Positions 48,301 through 55,289 of a stretch of 64,000 nucleotides of DNA are shown piece after piece (the stretch's first letter is position 1; every line of letters begins with the position of its first letter). A program made the position numbers and the translations under genes. Origin of the DNA: Crocodylus rhombifer (Eukaryota; Chordata; Crocodylia; Crocodylidae); NCBI GenBank assembly GCA_038503035.1, contig JAVSML010021684.1, positions 26,668 through 90,667 of the forward strand, read 5' to 3'. The notes under the pieces were generated by a model, which had not been told where the DNA came from, made no database searches, and was given only the letters and a program-made list of their open reading frames with translations.

Positions 48301-48533
48301 TACTGCTTTACAACACTATTTGGGACTTTGATGAATGGCATAGCATGCTATAGTTAAATTCTTCTCCAGTTGGAGGGATGTCTTTGTAACTGTTGTTTTG
48401 CTTTTCCTTTCAGGCTCCCATTCAGAGGAGGAAGAAACCTGCTTCTCAGAAGAAACGGAGATTTAAGACTCACAATGATCATTTGGCTGGAGTGCTGAAG
48501 GATTATTCTGATGTTGTTCCTGGCAAACAGTGA
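21237..48533 (+). CDS. GTF2E2: General transcription factor IIE subunit 2 (TFIIE beta), C-terminal six coding exons
   Basis: TFIIE beta pairs with TFIIE alpha, joins the RNA polymerase II pre-initiation complex in the nucleus, and helps recruit and stimulate TFIIH for promoter opening. Six exons (21237-21328, 25888-25995, 28795-28977, 31321-31414, 46426-46541, 48414-48533) join in frame, each with GT donors and AG acceptors. They encode about residues 56 to 292 by human numbering (human length 291). The order is the end of the Ser-rich linker, the tandem winged-helix core, then a basic C-terminal tail. The first base of the Asp56 codon must come from an upstream exon. The N-terminal coding exon (start Met and Ser/Lys-rich region) was not found between 1 and 21236, so it probably lies before the window. 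Ala150 and Asp187, sites of human trichothiodystrophy variants, are kept. The family identification is based on near-identity to the vertebrate protein as I know it. Confidence 0.97.
21340..24150 (+). mobile_element. Unresolved coding-like relic, possibly a DIRS/Ngaro-type retroelement
   Basis: 22000-23900 has lower AT content and longer open stretches than neighbouring intron. Near 23450 the translation reads MKMAFLVAV followed by broken codons and, about 80 bp on, a (P)SF.LK-like stretch. This loosely resembles the tyrosine-recombinase region of DIRS-like elements. There are many stops and the identification is tentative; it may simply be an unrecognised repeat. Confidence 0.2.
23981..24027. 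repeat. C10 run followed by (AAAAC)n
   Basis: Ten C then about seven AAAAC units ending in an A-run. Simple repeat. Confidence 0.95.
24158..25238. other. LTR-like stretch, borders uncertain
   Basis: The stretch begins TGTAACGCCTAG and may end CCTAACA, i.e. TG...CA with weakly inverted tips, and it holds a TATATATAG motif near 24321. No target duplication is visible. It may be a decayed LTR belonging to the unresolved element just upstream. Confidence 0.25.
25239..25887. other. Intron sequence before GTF2E2 exon 25888
   Basis: It contains one short Penelope-type fragment (GGTAATACCTTTTATTGGGCCAAC and AGTTGGGAGAG, 25368-25410), matching in reverse the block at 33930-33980. Otherwise AT-rich unique sequence. 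Confidence 0.4.
25888..25995 (+). CDS. GTF2E2: GTF2E2 coding exon (residues ~87-122)
   Basis: The acceptor is TTTTACCAG and the donor GTAAAG at 25996. It holds 36 complete codons, from [16 protein letters not shown] to [11 protein letters not shown]. This is the middle of winged-helix domain 1 (helix 2 and the recognition-helix region). Confidence 0.97.
26423..26649. mobile_element. hAT-type MITE (Charlie-like ends)
   Basis: The left end is CAGGGTGTCTCAAACTTTG; the right end, inverted, is CAGGGGTTCTCAAGCTTTG. These are typical hAT/Charlie-like termini. Flanks TCTTATAG (26415-26422) and ACTTATAG (26650-26657) form an 8-bp duplication with one mismatch. The 227-bp interior has no coding capacity. 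Confidence 0.85.
26800..27545. repeat. G/C-rich repeat-like segment with CCCCAATAATT inverted tips
   Basis: The segment 26820-27400 is unusually GC-rich for this intron. At 27488-27530 CCCCCAATAATT is inverted as AATTATTGGGG. Similar AATAATTAGATTCTAT inverted repeats occur at 37031-37100. It is probably a relic DNA transposon with unclear left border. Confidence 0.35.
27546..28794. other. Intron sequence before GTF2E2 exon 28795
   Basis: AT-rich unique sequence with no element borders noted. Confidence 0.4.
28795..28977 (+). CDS. GTF2E2: GTF2E2 coding exon (residues ~123-183)
   Basis: The acceptor is CTATTACAG and the donor GTAAGT at 28978. It holds 61 codons, from [17 protein letters not shown] through [20 protein letters not shown] to NAQKAIK. 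This finishes winged-helix 1 (the wing) and begins winged-helix 2. Codon 28 of the exon is Ala150, substituted in one human trichothiodystrophy family. Confidence 0.97.
29040..29420. repeat. Pair of inverted Penelope-type terminal repeats
   Basis: The plus-strand copy (29283-29340) has CTCCAATGCCTGATGAAGGG, TGAAAGCTTGC. An inverted partner at 29130-29176 (minus reading CTCCAATGCCTGATAAAGGG, GAAAACTTG) lies about 105 bp upstream. Between them a TAGAAATGAAAGTTCATATT block is shared with 36385-36410. An inverted pair of terminal repeats with a short remnant between them fits a 5'-truncated Penelope-like insertion. Confidence 0.5.
29421..31320. other. Intron sequence before GTF2E2 exon 31321
   Basis: AT-rich to 30570. 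30580-31110 is a G/C-rich repeat-like block with recurring CTGAGCATCAGGA/GTGTCAGGATC phrases and no clear borders. No gene was seen. Confidence 0.35.
31321..31414 (+). CDS. GTF2E2: GTF2E2 coding exon (residues ~184-215)
   Basis: It reads [20 protein letters not shown] to SCQFTVDE plus one base of the next Glu codon. The donor is GTAAGT at 31415. The acceptor needed to keep the reading frame is TGGTTGAG, an uncommon GAG trinucleotide, preceded by a T-rich tract (TTTCATTTTGTTTCATTTG). Asp187, the other human disease residue, is in the fourth codon. Confidence 0.95.
31590..32460 (-). mobile_element. LINE ORF2 C-terminal fragment (non-CR1 lineage)
   Basis: Minus-strand translations give, in order, [14 protein letters not shown] and [19 protein letters not shown] (32440-32300), [18 protein letters not shown] (32240-32190), [32 protein letters not shown] and [20 protein letters not shown] (31920-31790). 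This is the standard order of the thumb and C-terminal region of jockey-like/other non-LTR polymerases, ending in a Cys-rich knuckle. It has frameshifts and stops, so it is dead. The family is not fixed. Confidence 0.65.
32862..33785 (+). repeat. GC-rich repeat with long inverted arms
   Basis: The left end (GGGGTGCACTGATAGAG, GGGGCTGATACTGATAGCCAA) is inverted in 20270-20795. The arms 32955-33030 (GGCTGGTAAGTCC, GGGGGCAGATC) and 33660-33760 (GATCTACACCCCCC, GGACTTACCAGCTGG) are inverted copies of each other. A poly-G/poly-C core lies between them. Confidence 0.6.
33137..33220. repeat. Poly-G tract
   Basis: A long series of G-runs broken by ACCCCCC, T-runs and single T. A matching C-run lies at 33567-33590. 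Exact length is likely unreliable. Confidence 0.9.
33900..33985 (-). repeat. Penelope-type terminal repeat fragment
   Basis: The minus reading is GATATCTTTTATTGGACCAGC, TAGTTGGGAGAG, GACAAGCTTTTGGGCCTGAGG. It matches in parts 25368-25410 and the TTTTATTAGA block at 29092. Confidence 0.45.
33986..36300. other. Intronic sequence, no gene
   Basis: Mostly unique AT-rich intron with a T25 run (34747-34771). 35755-35860 (TATTTACTCAATTATGAGATG, AAAACCTCATCTTACGAG) resembles the tip of a DNA transposon also sensed near 26815. 35880-36290 is GC-rich and probably repeat. Confidence 0.35.
34747..34771. repeat. T25 homopolymer
   Basis: An uninterrupted run of 25 T, possibly the inverted tail of a retroposed insert, but no parent is recognisable on its 3' side. 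Confidence 0.9.
36310..36500 (-). repeat. Penelope-type terminal repeat, minus copy
   Basis: The minus reading is CCGATGAAGGGTGCTTGGGC, GTGAAAGCTTGCAAATAATA, the same order as at 29292. The adjacent TAGAAATGAAATTTCATATT matches 29201-29220. The hammerhead-like stem is disrupted in this copy. Confidence 0.5.
37031..37100. repeat. 17-bp perfect inverted repeat
   Basis: AATAATTAGATTCTATA (37031-37047) and its exact reverse complement (37084-37100), with GGAAAAT/ATTTTCC also paired inside. Probably the tip of a decayed DNA transposon related to 27488-27530. Confidence 0.7.
37480..38170 (+). mobile_element. Endogenous-retrovirus LTR-like unit with possible primer-binding site
   Basis: TATAAAAG at 37634 is followed about 240 bp later by AATAAA (37873), a promoter-to-poly(A) order typical of U3-R. 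TTGGCGCCCCTGGGGAAG at 38150-38167 resembles the start of a lysine-tRNA primer-binding site. No inner genes, second LTR or target duplication were found, so this is a tentative call for an old, broken copy. Confidence 0.35.
38171..40225. other. Intronic sequence, no gene
   Basis: 38171-38700 is G-rich and repeat-like. The rest is unique AT-rich sequence around the gap at 39038-39137, with a TTTTG-rich stretch at 39410-39450. No gene seen. Confidence 0.35.
39038..39137. other. Assembly gap (100 N)
   Basis: Exactly 100 N, the conventional placeholder for a gap of unknown size, in the large GTF2E2 intron. Confidence 0.99.
40226..41475. mobile_element. Older hAT-like element interrupted by a younger one
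   Basis: The left tip is AGTGCTGATTTTCAACCAGAG; the right tip, inverted, is CAACGGTTCTCAACTTT (41462-41477). Left-tip sequence (TGATTTTCA..., CAAGATCCTT.TAA.GGTG) recurs at 63727-63770. Most of the interior is the hAT insertion 40513-41423. The target duplication is not clear. Confidence 0.4.
40513..41423 (+). mobile_element. hAT-type non-autonomous transposon, G/T-rich family, copy 2
   Basis: The left end CAGGGGTGGGCAATTATTTT and the right end TTCTGCCCACCCCTG are inverted repeats. The interior (GTGTAGTGTACATAGAGGTG, CAATAGCTTGAAATGAAGTC) matches 17089-18098. The flanking octamers agree at only 5 of 8 positions, so the copy is old. Confidence 0.75.
41478..42710. other. Intronic sequence, no gene
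   Basis: Unique AT-rich sequence with a poly-C/poly-A/poly-G patch at 42285-42311 and a T-run at 42233-42245. Confidence 0.4.
42717..43834. mobile_element. Solo LTR-like element with 5-bp target duplication
   Basis: It begins TGTAACC and ends CCATTACA (TG...CA with a 5-6 bp inverted tip). It is flanked on both sides by ATATC (42712-42716 and 43835-43839). Size 1118 bp. A TATATATAA-type motif lies at 43546-43556 on either strand. No coding remnants. A solo LTR is the best reading; a DNA transposon with TGTAA tips is possible. Confidence 0.55.
44032..45499 (+). mobile_element. hAT-type non-autonomous transposon, G/T-rich family, copy 3
   Basis: The left end CAGGGGTGGGCTATTATTTTG is mirrored by the right end TTTTGCCCGCCCCTG. 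Flanks TTTTAAAG and CTTTAAGG agree at 6 of 8 positions. It shares TAGAGGCGATTGAGTAATAG, CTTGTATATTGTGCGGGGG with the copy at 17089. The right half holds a diverged tandem array of units around GTGGCAGC.TGCAG..CCAGCCC (44690-45110), roughly 60-75 bp each. Confidence 0.75.
45500..46425. other. Intron sequence before GTF2E2 exon 46426
   Basis: AT-rich unique sequence. No repeat or gene recognised. Confidence 0.4.
46426..46541 (+). CDS. GTF2E2: GTF2E2 coding exon (residues ~215-253)
   Basis: The acceptor is TGGTATTTTAG and the donor GTAAGA at 46542. Two bases complete the Glu codon left by the previous exon. The exon then reads [20 protein letters not shown] through [18 protein letters not shown], the helical region after winged-helix 2 that contacts TFIIE alpha. 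The preceding intron, about 15 kb, is the longest one fully inside the window and is packed with repeats. Confidence 0.97.
46542..47340. other. Start of the last GTF2E2 intron
   Basis: Unique AT-rich sequence, nothing recognised. Confidence 0.4.
47341..48290 (+). mobile_element. Penelope-like retroelement remnant
   Basis: 47438-47600 translates to [17 protein letters not shown], then [16 protein letters not shown]. This is the Cys-rich linker typical of Penelope-like polymerases just before the GIY-YIG endonuclease. A frame-shifted continuation (47650-47710) reads [15 protein letters not shown], like the GIY-YIG RN..KPV..HF block. At the 3' side (48195-48290) is a terminal repeat matching 100-200. 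At the 5' side 47350-47420 is an inverted partial copy of that repeat's end (TTGGTCTGAAGTCAGGCAGAAG). Inverted and direct terminal pieces are typical of Penelope-like elements. It is interrupted by the MITE 47972-48185 and is dead. Confidence 0.65.
47972..48185. mobile_element. hAT-type MITE
   Basis: CAGTGGTTTTCAACCTTTTT at the left and, inverted, CAGTGTGGTTTTCAACCTG at the right. TAGTA lies on both sides at the junction, though a clean 8-bp duplication could not be set. 214 bp, no coding. It splits the 3' terminal repeat of the Penelope-like remnant, so it is younger. Confidence 0.75.
48414..48533 (+). CDS. GTF2E2: GTF2E2 last coding exon with stop (residues ~254-292)
   Basis: The acceptor is TTCCTTTCAG. 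It reads [20 protein letters not shown] to [10 protein letters not shown] and ends with TGA at 48531-48533. The Lys/Arg-rich stretch is the basic C-terminal region of TFIIE beta. The last residues differ from the human end, and the protein is one residue longer. Confidence 0.97.
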   Translation, partial: APIQRRKKPASQKKRRFKTHNDHLAGVLKDYSDVVPGKQ

Positions 48534-49111
48534 ACATTTGCAGTTCTAAAGCAAGCATGGGTTTATTTAGGCTCTTTGCCTCTTGAGGTCAATGTTGGCT
48601 GGAAGAAAGACTGACTGTATATTGTAATGTGGTGTGTCCCCCCTTTCCTGCAGCTGTCACAGTGAAACTGTTCTGACTAGGAGCAAATACCAATAACCCT
48701 GTTTAGGGTATAATTTAACTAGCTAGTGGAAATGTGACTTTGAGTAAGAGGTATTCACTGACAGCCTTTCAATATTAAGGGTTCCTCAGCATGTGATGCT
48801 AGAGTTCCTGTTAAATGCTTAACTACACGTTTGAATCATTTAGTGGGTATTTTCCTAGAGTGGGCTTGCAGATAGAATTGGATACAACATTTGTTTTATC
48901 TATTTCAAGAGGACATATTTATAACAAAGTTGCAAAAGCATTTCTTTTAAAGAGATACGGGCATTCACAGTTTGTATATTTCTACTTTATCTTGGAATTG
49001 AGCTTTACTGAAAGTTGATGTCTAAGATGAGAATTCCCATCAGGCTGCACAGTGGTTATGCTGTTAATCAGAAATCGTCCTCAGAACATTGCTGATGACA
49101 TGCATGTAGTG

Positions 49112-49353
49112 CAGCGGTGCCCACTGTGTTTTACCCCATGGGCCAAATGAGCAGCGCCAGGTTGGTCGTGGGCTGGATTCCAATCCCACCACTCAGAGCC
49201 TGCAAATTTGGTGATGGAGGACCAGTGGTGGTGTTAATTGCCACCACTCCCCTGCCGGCAAATTTCCAGAACAGTGGGGAGTCCCACAGACCAGGTGACA
49301 TGGCTATGCAGGCTGGATCTGGCACATAGGCCAGGGGGTGAGCACCCATGCTG
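49112..49353. mobile_element. Short inverted-repeat element in the GTF2E2 3' UTR
   Basis: The left end CAGCGGTGCCCACTG and the inverted right end CAGCATGGGTGCTCACC are imperfect inverted repeats, with TAGTG on both flanks. 242 bp. Its interior (GGGCTGGATTCCAATCC; inverted GATCCAGCC) also folds back. Confidence 0.6.
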
Positions 49354-49427
49354 TAGTGGAATGCCACATGTTCCACAACTTTGAATTATGGGATTAAGAA
49401 AATGTAATGCTAAGGTTTCTGTTTTTT

Positions 49428-49433
49428 AATAAA
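49428..49433 (+). terminator. GTF2E2: Candidate poly(A) signal of GTF2E2
   Basis: AATAAA, about 895 bp after the stop codon and the first canonical hexamer downstream. A second AATAAA lies near 50116. Use is inferred. Confidence 0.55.
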
Positions 49434-49450
49434 GCCCATAAAGGCGATGT

Positions 49451-50450
49451 CCCTATATATTGTCTTCATAGACAAGTCTTGTAAAAGAGATGACTAGCAT
49501 CTTTCGGGACTGTCACATTTTCCCTCCCAAGCTGAAGTAAAGGATTTTGAGTGAAAAGATGTCAAGTGCTAGTTCATCTTTGATGCTGTTCTCTCTCTTT
49601 TTTTTCCTCTCTTTTTTAGGCAGGCGGCGTAGCACCTTAGGTGTGCATGTTATATGTAGTTTACAATATTTTATGTTATATCTTTTGACTAATATGAAAC
49701 TTACCAGTTAGACATAGTTTGGCTAACTTTCGATTTTACATAAGGAACAGGAAGGCAATTCGTACTAATTTTGTCTTCATGGAATCACAAATGAGCAGCA
49801 GATGACATGCTTCTTGAAGGATTTTGCAGAAAGTTAAATGAAAGAGTAACTGACAGTTGTTTTTAAGAACTCATTGCACATGTGGGGAAATGTCTGAAGT
49901 TCTCTTCATTCAAAGAAAGATGTTCTACCTTTAGTTCACTGCATTTTTAGCCAGCTTTTTCAGTTTAGGCTCCATCCATATGGCTCTGGGAGCAAGCTAA
50001 TGGTTACTTTTACACCTTAATTGTTTTGATGATTTCAGGTGAGGATGGTGATGAAATCACAGTTAAAACATCTGTCAGGCATTTTTACTAATTAGTTACA
50101 GGGAAAAAATGGGGAAATAAAGAGCAAACAGATGTTTTGTTCATTGTAAGTAAGCATTGTCAGTGCTCAACCATAATGTTTTGATTGTGGCCTTGGAGAG
50201 CTGACTCGGGGCCAGCTAAGATCATATTGGAAAGACCAGGTAAAACGTATAGTCCTACTAATGGAAAAGGTTTCCTCCTTTTTCCCAGTTGCAACAGCTA
50301 TCTTGCACAGCATTGGAGACAATGAAGCCCCAGTTGCAGCTAGCTAGGTTATATAGTAAAAGCTGAGAAATACCATGCACTGAAGTTCAAGTAAGTGTCA
50401 TACCTGTACTTTTAAGTGGAAAGCATAGCAAAGCCAAGGAATGGACAGGC
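49451..50450. other. Sequence downstream of GTF2E2
   Basis: Unique AT-rich sequence with a second AATAAA near 50116, possibly a distal poly(A) site. No gene seen. Confidence 0.35.
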
Positions 50451-50454
50451 TAAA

Positions 50455-50700
50455 AGAAACAAAGAACTTAAGTGCTGCATTGGGTCAGACCAACTGTCTC
50501 AGTCCTTCTAGTCCAGAATTCTGTCTCTGTTTGTGACAGCAGAGGGTGGTTTGTGTATAGGGCATGTCTTGTGTCCTCCATCCCCTGTCATATCCTCCCT
50601 GGCATTCTTGATCATTGGTTTACCTGCGCCAGAGGATACACTACTGCCCATTGTGTTTAATAGCTATTAATGGATCCATCATCCATCAGTATGTCTAAAA
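50455..50700 (+). repeat. Ancient sauropsid interspersed repeat
   Basis: AGAACTTAAG, then TTGGGTCAGACCAACTGTCTC and, at the other end, TTAATAGCTATTAATGGATCC. I recognise this order from widely dispersed sauropsid repeats, but I cannot name the family with certainty. Confidence 0.45.
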
Positions 50701-51179
50701 TGAGGCTAAAATCCCATCTTTTTGAATTTTGCTTGAGTATCACAGTCTGAGAACCCAACCAATCTTTTCTCATAAGCGGTGGTGGTCTCAAACTATATCA
50801 ACAAGAATCCAGTCTTGAACACAATGTTAATAAGGTCCCAACATGCGTTGGACTATTTATAGCTTGACAGTTATGATTTTAGGCTTCCCCTTAAAGTTTA
50901 AAGTAGGAGTTCATAGTCCTCTAAAGCCTTAAATCTGTTCCAGTTTCTGTCCTGGAGGTGGGTCAAGTCAGCAAATCACAGAGGAGAGCACCTACCAAGG
51001 CAGGGCTGGGAAGACCTTCAGCCTAATGGCAAATCTTTGGCCTCAGTCCAGTGGCAATTATACAGGACTCAACTGGGCCAATTCCCCACATAAGCATGCA
51101 GCACAATTTACGGGGCTTTTGTTTTTCCATAAATTTTAGGCAAACGTTTTAGGACCCAGAGGTCTGTGGGCCTGATTTT

Positions 51180-51900
51180 TCCTTCTCTCAACTCTGCTTA
51201 GCTTGAGTCTCCAAGCTGGCAAATTTAACTTTGGTTTCAACCAACCTGCAAAGCTGCAACTCAGCAACAAGAGATGACATAAAGGTCACTTTGACTGTGA
51301 TCCATTCTTGGCAAAGAAAAGAAGTCTCGAGAGGTCTCATCTGGATAACCAAAGTCAAAACAAGAAATGGGCCAGCCAAAATAAGGAAATTTGGCTTAGG
51401 AAGAGAGGAACAAAAGTCAGCAAAACTGACCCCCACCTAAGAATGAAAAAAGATATCAACAGCTAGAAAATTTGGTCAATTTTAGTTAAGAGTAATCCAA
51501 TATGGTAAGCAGAAATAGGCTTACTAATATGCATTAACTATATGATAAGAAATGTGGTATATGAGGAGAAAAGCTTGCACTTCAAAGCCCCTCGTGAAGA
51601 GATCCTGACAGCAATCCAAGAAAACTTCACGCTGTACAGACATCAGACCTTGGAGCCGGGAGTCCCTGGATGAGACTTTACAGACTAATCAGCGTTGTCA
51701 AATTTGTTGTACTTTGGGGCAATGAGCATGTTGTATTACTTTTGACTAACCGCTATAATAGAATTCTAATTGCTAAAAGCTTAATAAATTTGTTATTGGT
51801 TAAGGAGTAACCATGTCCTAGCCTTGAAATTTATACCTTGTACAAGGCCTAATTTAACATTACTGGATGTAACACATGGTGATATTCACTTGAGGTTTTG
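51180..51900 (+). mobile_element. LTR-like segment
   Basis: A compact segment with a Lys/Glu-codon-like, non-coding texture, GATCC/CCTCGTGAAGAGATCC blocks and AATAAA at 51781, followed by GTTATTGG. It resembles an ERV LTR R-U5 end but I found no paired copy, TG...CA tips or duplication. Confidence 0.25.
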
Positions 51901-52104
51901 TTGCTTCACCACTGCAGCCAGTACCAGACAAGTTCACCAGAGGTGAGGAAGCAGTAGTAGTGTGCTTCAACTGCTCCCACTGCTGAAGAAAGAGTTCTAG
52001 TAATTGTGGTACCCTGCGTTGCTGGTCCTGACATCCAGTATGCAGCTTGTCACGCGAATTCTTCCCAAGACATTACTGCCTGGAGACATCTTCATTCTAG
52101 TTCT

Positions 52105-52290
52105 CAGTCATAGAACCATAGAATAGTAGAGCTGGAAGGGATCCAGAAGTCAAACTGCCTGCTCAAGGCAGCATCATCCCTGTCCACACCATCCCAGGCA
52201 CGTGCTTAGAATCAGAGAAGTACAGCTGGAAGTGACCCCCATAGGTCATCTAGTCCAGGCTCCTGCCTGAGGCAGGATCATCCCTATCCA
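52105..52290 (-). mobile_element. Two CR1 3'-end fragments in tandem
   Basis: CATAGAACCATAGAATAGTAG, AGCTGGAAGGGATC (52111-52142) and CAGCTGGAAGTGACCCCCATAG, GGTCATCTAGTCCAGGCTCC (52223-52262) are both the CR1 3' terminus in reverse. They are two truncated inserts, or one inserted into another. 52300-53530 beyond them is unremarkable repeat-like sequence. Confidence 0.7.
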
Positions 52291-53798
52291 AATCCATTGT
52301 CTAACTTAGCATAACTACGTGGTCAACACAACTACACAGTCAACTCTGATGCAACACCAAGACGTAACACCCTAATGTGCCACAGGTAAAACAGGGTGGC
52401 TAACATCCTGCTGCTGCAAAGATTGTTAAAATATGCTTAAGAGATCCCTGCAATAGTTTTGTGTCCCTTGCCACAGAGGATGGCAAAACCCCCATAGTCC
52501 ATACCTATCTGAAAATAAGCTAAAATTCCTTCCTGGAGATCAGTTTGACCCTGAGCAGAGAGGCAGGACCCTCTAGCCAGGAACCCCCAGGTTTAAGTCT
52601 CAGCAAAAGCATTGGCATAACTCAGTTAAGATCCCCAGACTTGGCTGCAGTCAACCCTTAATGCCCCTGGGGAATGCTTTAAAGAGCAAAAAAAACCTGG
52701 TGTGTGTAGCAGCACGGATTGGGGGGAAATCGCTCTTGGCCCCAATGCAGGGACCAACAAAACCTCTGGAGGCACCTTGAAGTCCCTACCTCCGGTGCTC
52801 CAGAGTGCACTGGCAAATGTGCACATACATGTCTGGTGTGCCTGAGGCAGATGCAGAAAAATGCTTGGTACCAGGTGCAGCTAGGGGAGTGGGAAAGGAG
52901 ACTGTGCTACGGAGATATGCCCCTTTAGACTTAGTCCACACATGGAAGGCTGCTGTTGCTTTCCGTACAGTGGCAGGCTTGAGGGAGTCAGGCGGTCCCT
53001 TAGATACCGCCCTGCTGGTAGAAAGAGCTGGGTTGCCATTTTGTGGTTTTTGTCACTGGATGTAATGACTTTGGGAGGTTCCTAGTGGTAAAATGGCAGT
53101 ATTAAGGCTCCTGTAAGAGTTTCCTACATGTAAAACCTGGTAACTTCCTGGTGAGATTTTTGACAGCCTTAGTAGGGGGTCTGCCTTGCGCTGTCTGCTG
53201 ACAGCTTGACAGCCGTATGGCAAAATTTTGCTGGAAGGACTGGCAACACTGAGCTTTCTGCTGCTTCTGGCACACCAGCTCCCCTGCATGGGCTTGGTCT
53301 GCCCTCACAGCTGTCTTCGGTAGGTCTTTGTCATGCAGACAAGGCCGGGAACAGCTTGAGAGGTGGTTTCTTACCTGTGCTCAATGTCTGCTAACTCCTG
53401 ATCTCACTACACACATTAGCAGTGATAAATCCCAGCTTCCACTCACGTTACATTATTTTCGGTTTTCATACAGGGCTGACAAAGGTACAGTCAAAGGTAC
53501 AATCTGCAGACTGAATCTGGCCCATTGAGCCCTATAATCCAGCCTGTGGTGGTGCCCAAACGCATGGCACTTCGGGCTGTTGACTAATTGAGGAGGAGAG
53601 AGAGAAGGCGTATTTCCTGCAGCTGTCACAATACAGATGGAGGCTGAGACGAAAGGGGCTTGGACTTCCCTGGCCAGGATCTCTCATCAAGGCAGATGCC
53701 CTGCCGTGCCCGCCCAAACTGCCAGCTCTTCTCAGCCCTCGCAGCTCCCGCCCCCCAGGATCAGCCCCAGAGCGGGGAAGTGCCACAGGGCCCCAGTG

Positions 53799-53808
53799 NN
53801 NNNNNNNN
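53799..53808. other. Assembly gap (10 N)
   Basis: Ten N within a GC-rich repeat region. Confidence 0.99.
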
Positions 53809-54054
53809 CTGCCCCATGTTGTGCGGGGGCTCTGGATGTGCACCTTACCCTCCCCGCCGACTCCCCCACATTGGTGCCATGCACAGGCCAGCTCTGGGCC
53901 TTTAATGAGAACCCCCCCCCGCCAAACCCGTGGTCTCACTACTCCTGCTTGCAAGGGCAATCCTCTCAGTTCCCTGCTGCCCCGTGCCATGTGAGGGGCT
54001 CTGCATGGGCCCCCCGACGCCACAAGCCTGCTGCAGGAGCGGCAAGTCCCAGGG

Positions 54055-55050
54055 CCTGTGCAAAGTGTCTAGTATCTGCTTCAGATTTGGATTTGGCTGA
54101 TTTAGGGGATAGTGACTCGATTTGATGATTTGAATCACTGTCCCAATTCGATTTGGCTGTATCAGATTTGAAGATTTGGGAACAGCCCAGCCCCCACCCC
54201 TCTCCCAGCCCAGGAATTGCTGCTCCAGCTCCCGGCACTTGGAAAAAACAAAGCCCTGCTCAGCAGGTGCTGCCAGGCAGGGGGCGATCCCCACTGCCCC
54301 TCACAGCCCCACGTTGCGTTGGGGACTATGCACAAGCCCCCTGCCCTGCCTCAGTCCTCGAACCCCCCCGCCATGGGTGCCCCACACAGGCCAGCTCGAG
54401 CCCTTCAAGGAAAAAACCCCCTCCAAACCCTGGACACTGCTCTTGCCAGCAGGGGGCAATCCCCACTGCCCACAACATGTAGGGGCTCTGCAGGAGCCCT
54501 GCGAAGCCCCCATGTCACTGCAGGAGTGGTGACTTCCTGGGCTCTTCTCCGCTTAAAGGGCCGGAGGTGGCCTGGGCAGGGCACCTGTGGCGGGGGGCTG
54601 GGGGAGTCAGCGGGGTCTTGGGGCTTGTGGCAGCAAAGCCCTCCATGCAGCATGAGGCAGTGGGGAGCAGCAGAGATCGCCCTCCACCCAGCATCACCCT
54701 GTGAGCACTGGGGCTTTTCTTTAAAGTCCCGAGCTGGGGCAGACAGGGCAGCCATGGCGGGGCTGGCGGAGCAGGCAGGAGGTGTGGGGGCTCGCAGGGG
54801 TCACCCCATGGTCCCCTCCCTTGCCCCTAGTACTCACCAGCTCAGATTCGGCTGTAGCTCCCTGCTGCAGCCACCGGGGATTGGTGGAATCATCAAAGCC
54901 GTCCGAAGCTTTGGAAACAATTCGGAGAGCTTTGAATTGAGTCAAACATTTAAATTGGTCCCCTGGTTCAATTCAGATTCGAAGACATGGCCACTGAATC
55001 AGGCCGAATGTCCTCCAAATCAGGTCACCATCTGAAGCTTTGCACAGCCC
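54055..55050. repeat. GC-rich repeat with GATTTGAAT-type inverted ends
   Basis: The left end holds repeated TTCAGATTTGGATTTGGCTG, ATTTGAATCACTGTCCCAAT. The right end (54840-55035) holds GAATTGAGTC, TTCAATTCAGATTCGAAG, GAATCAGGCCGAATGTC, i.e. a diverged inverted version. The GC-rich interior gives long open frames (up to 272 residues) with proline/alanine bias and no known domain. This fits a non-autonomous DNA transposon. Confidence 0.5.
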
Positions 55051-55289
55051 TCGTGCCCATGGGTCTCGGACTAGACTCACACGCCTCATTTATCCAGCCC
55101 TGCCCCATGCACTGCACTTGGCATGGGGCTGGTCCAGGGCACATGCTGCATGCGGTGTGTGGGGCCAGTCTGTGCCTTCCAAAAATTTTCTTCTGAACTT
55201 GGAACTGGAAGACGCGGTGACTTGCAGTGTTTGCCCGGGGGACCGCTCAGCACACAACAGGAAGAGCAGAGCTCCAAGCATGTACCTGC

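Larger units (their letters stand above)
48534..49450 (+). other. GTF2E2: GTF2E2 3' UTR (inferred extent)
   Basis: This follows the stop codon directly. No AATAAA is visible before 49428, so the first canonical signal implies a 3' UTR of about 0.9 kb. It includes a 242-bp inverted-repeat element (49112-49353). The 3' border is inferred from the signal alone. Confidence 0.6.

Noticed and set aside
21000..48533. CRISPR array or bacterial operon features
   Set aside because: The tandem repeats seen are microsatellites, minisatellites or transposon arms without regular spacers; this is vertebrate DNA.
53637..55035. Overlapping frames of 162 and 272 residues
   Set aside because: Pro/Ala/Gln-rich translations of a GC-rich repeat. 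One crosses an N gap. No domain.
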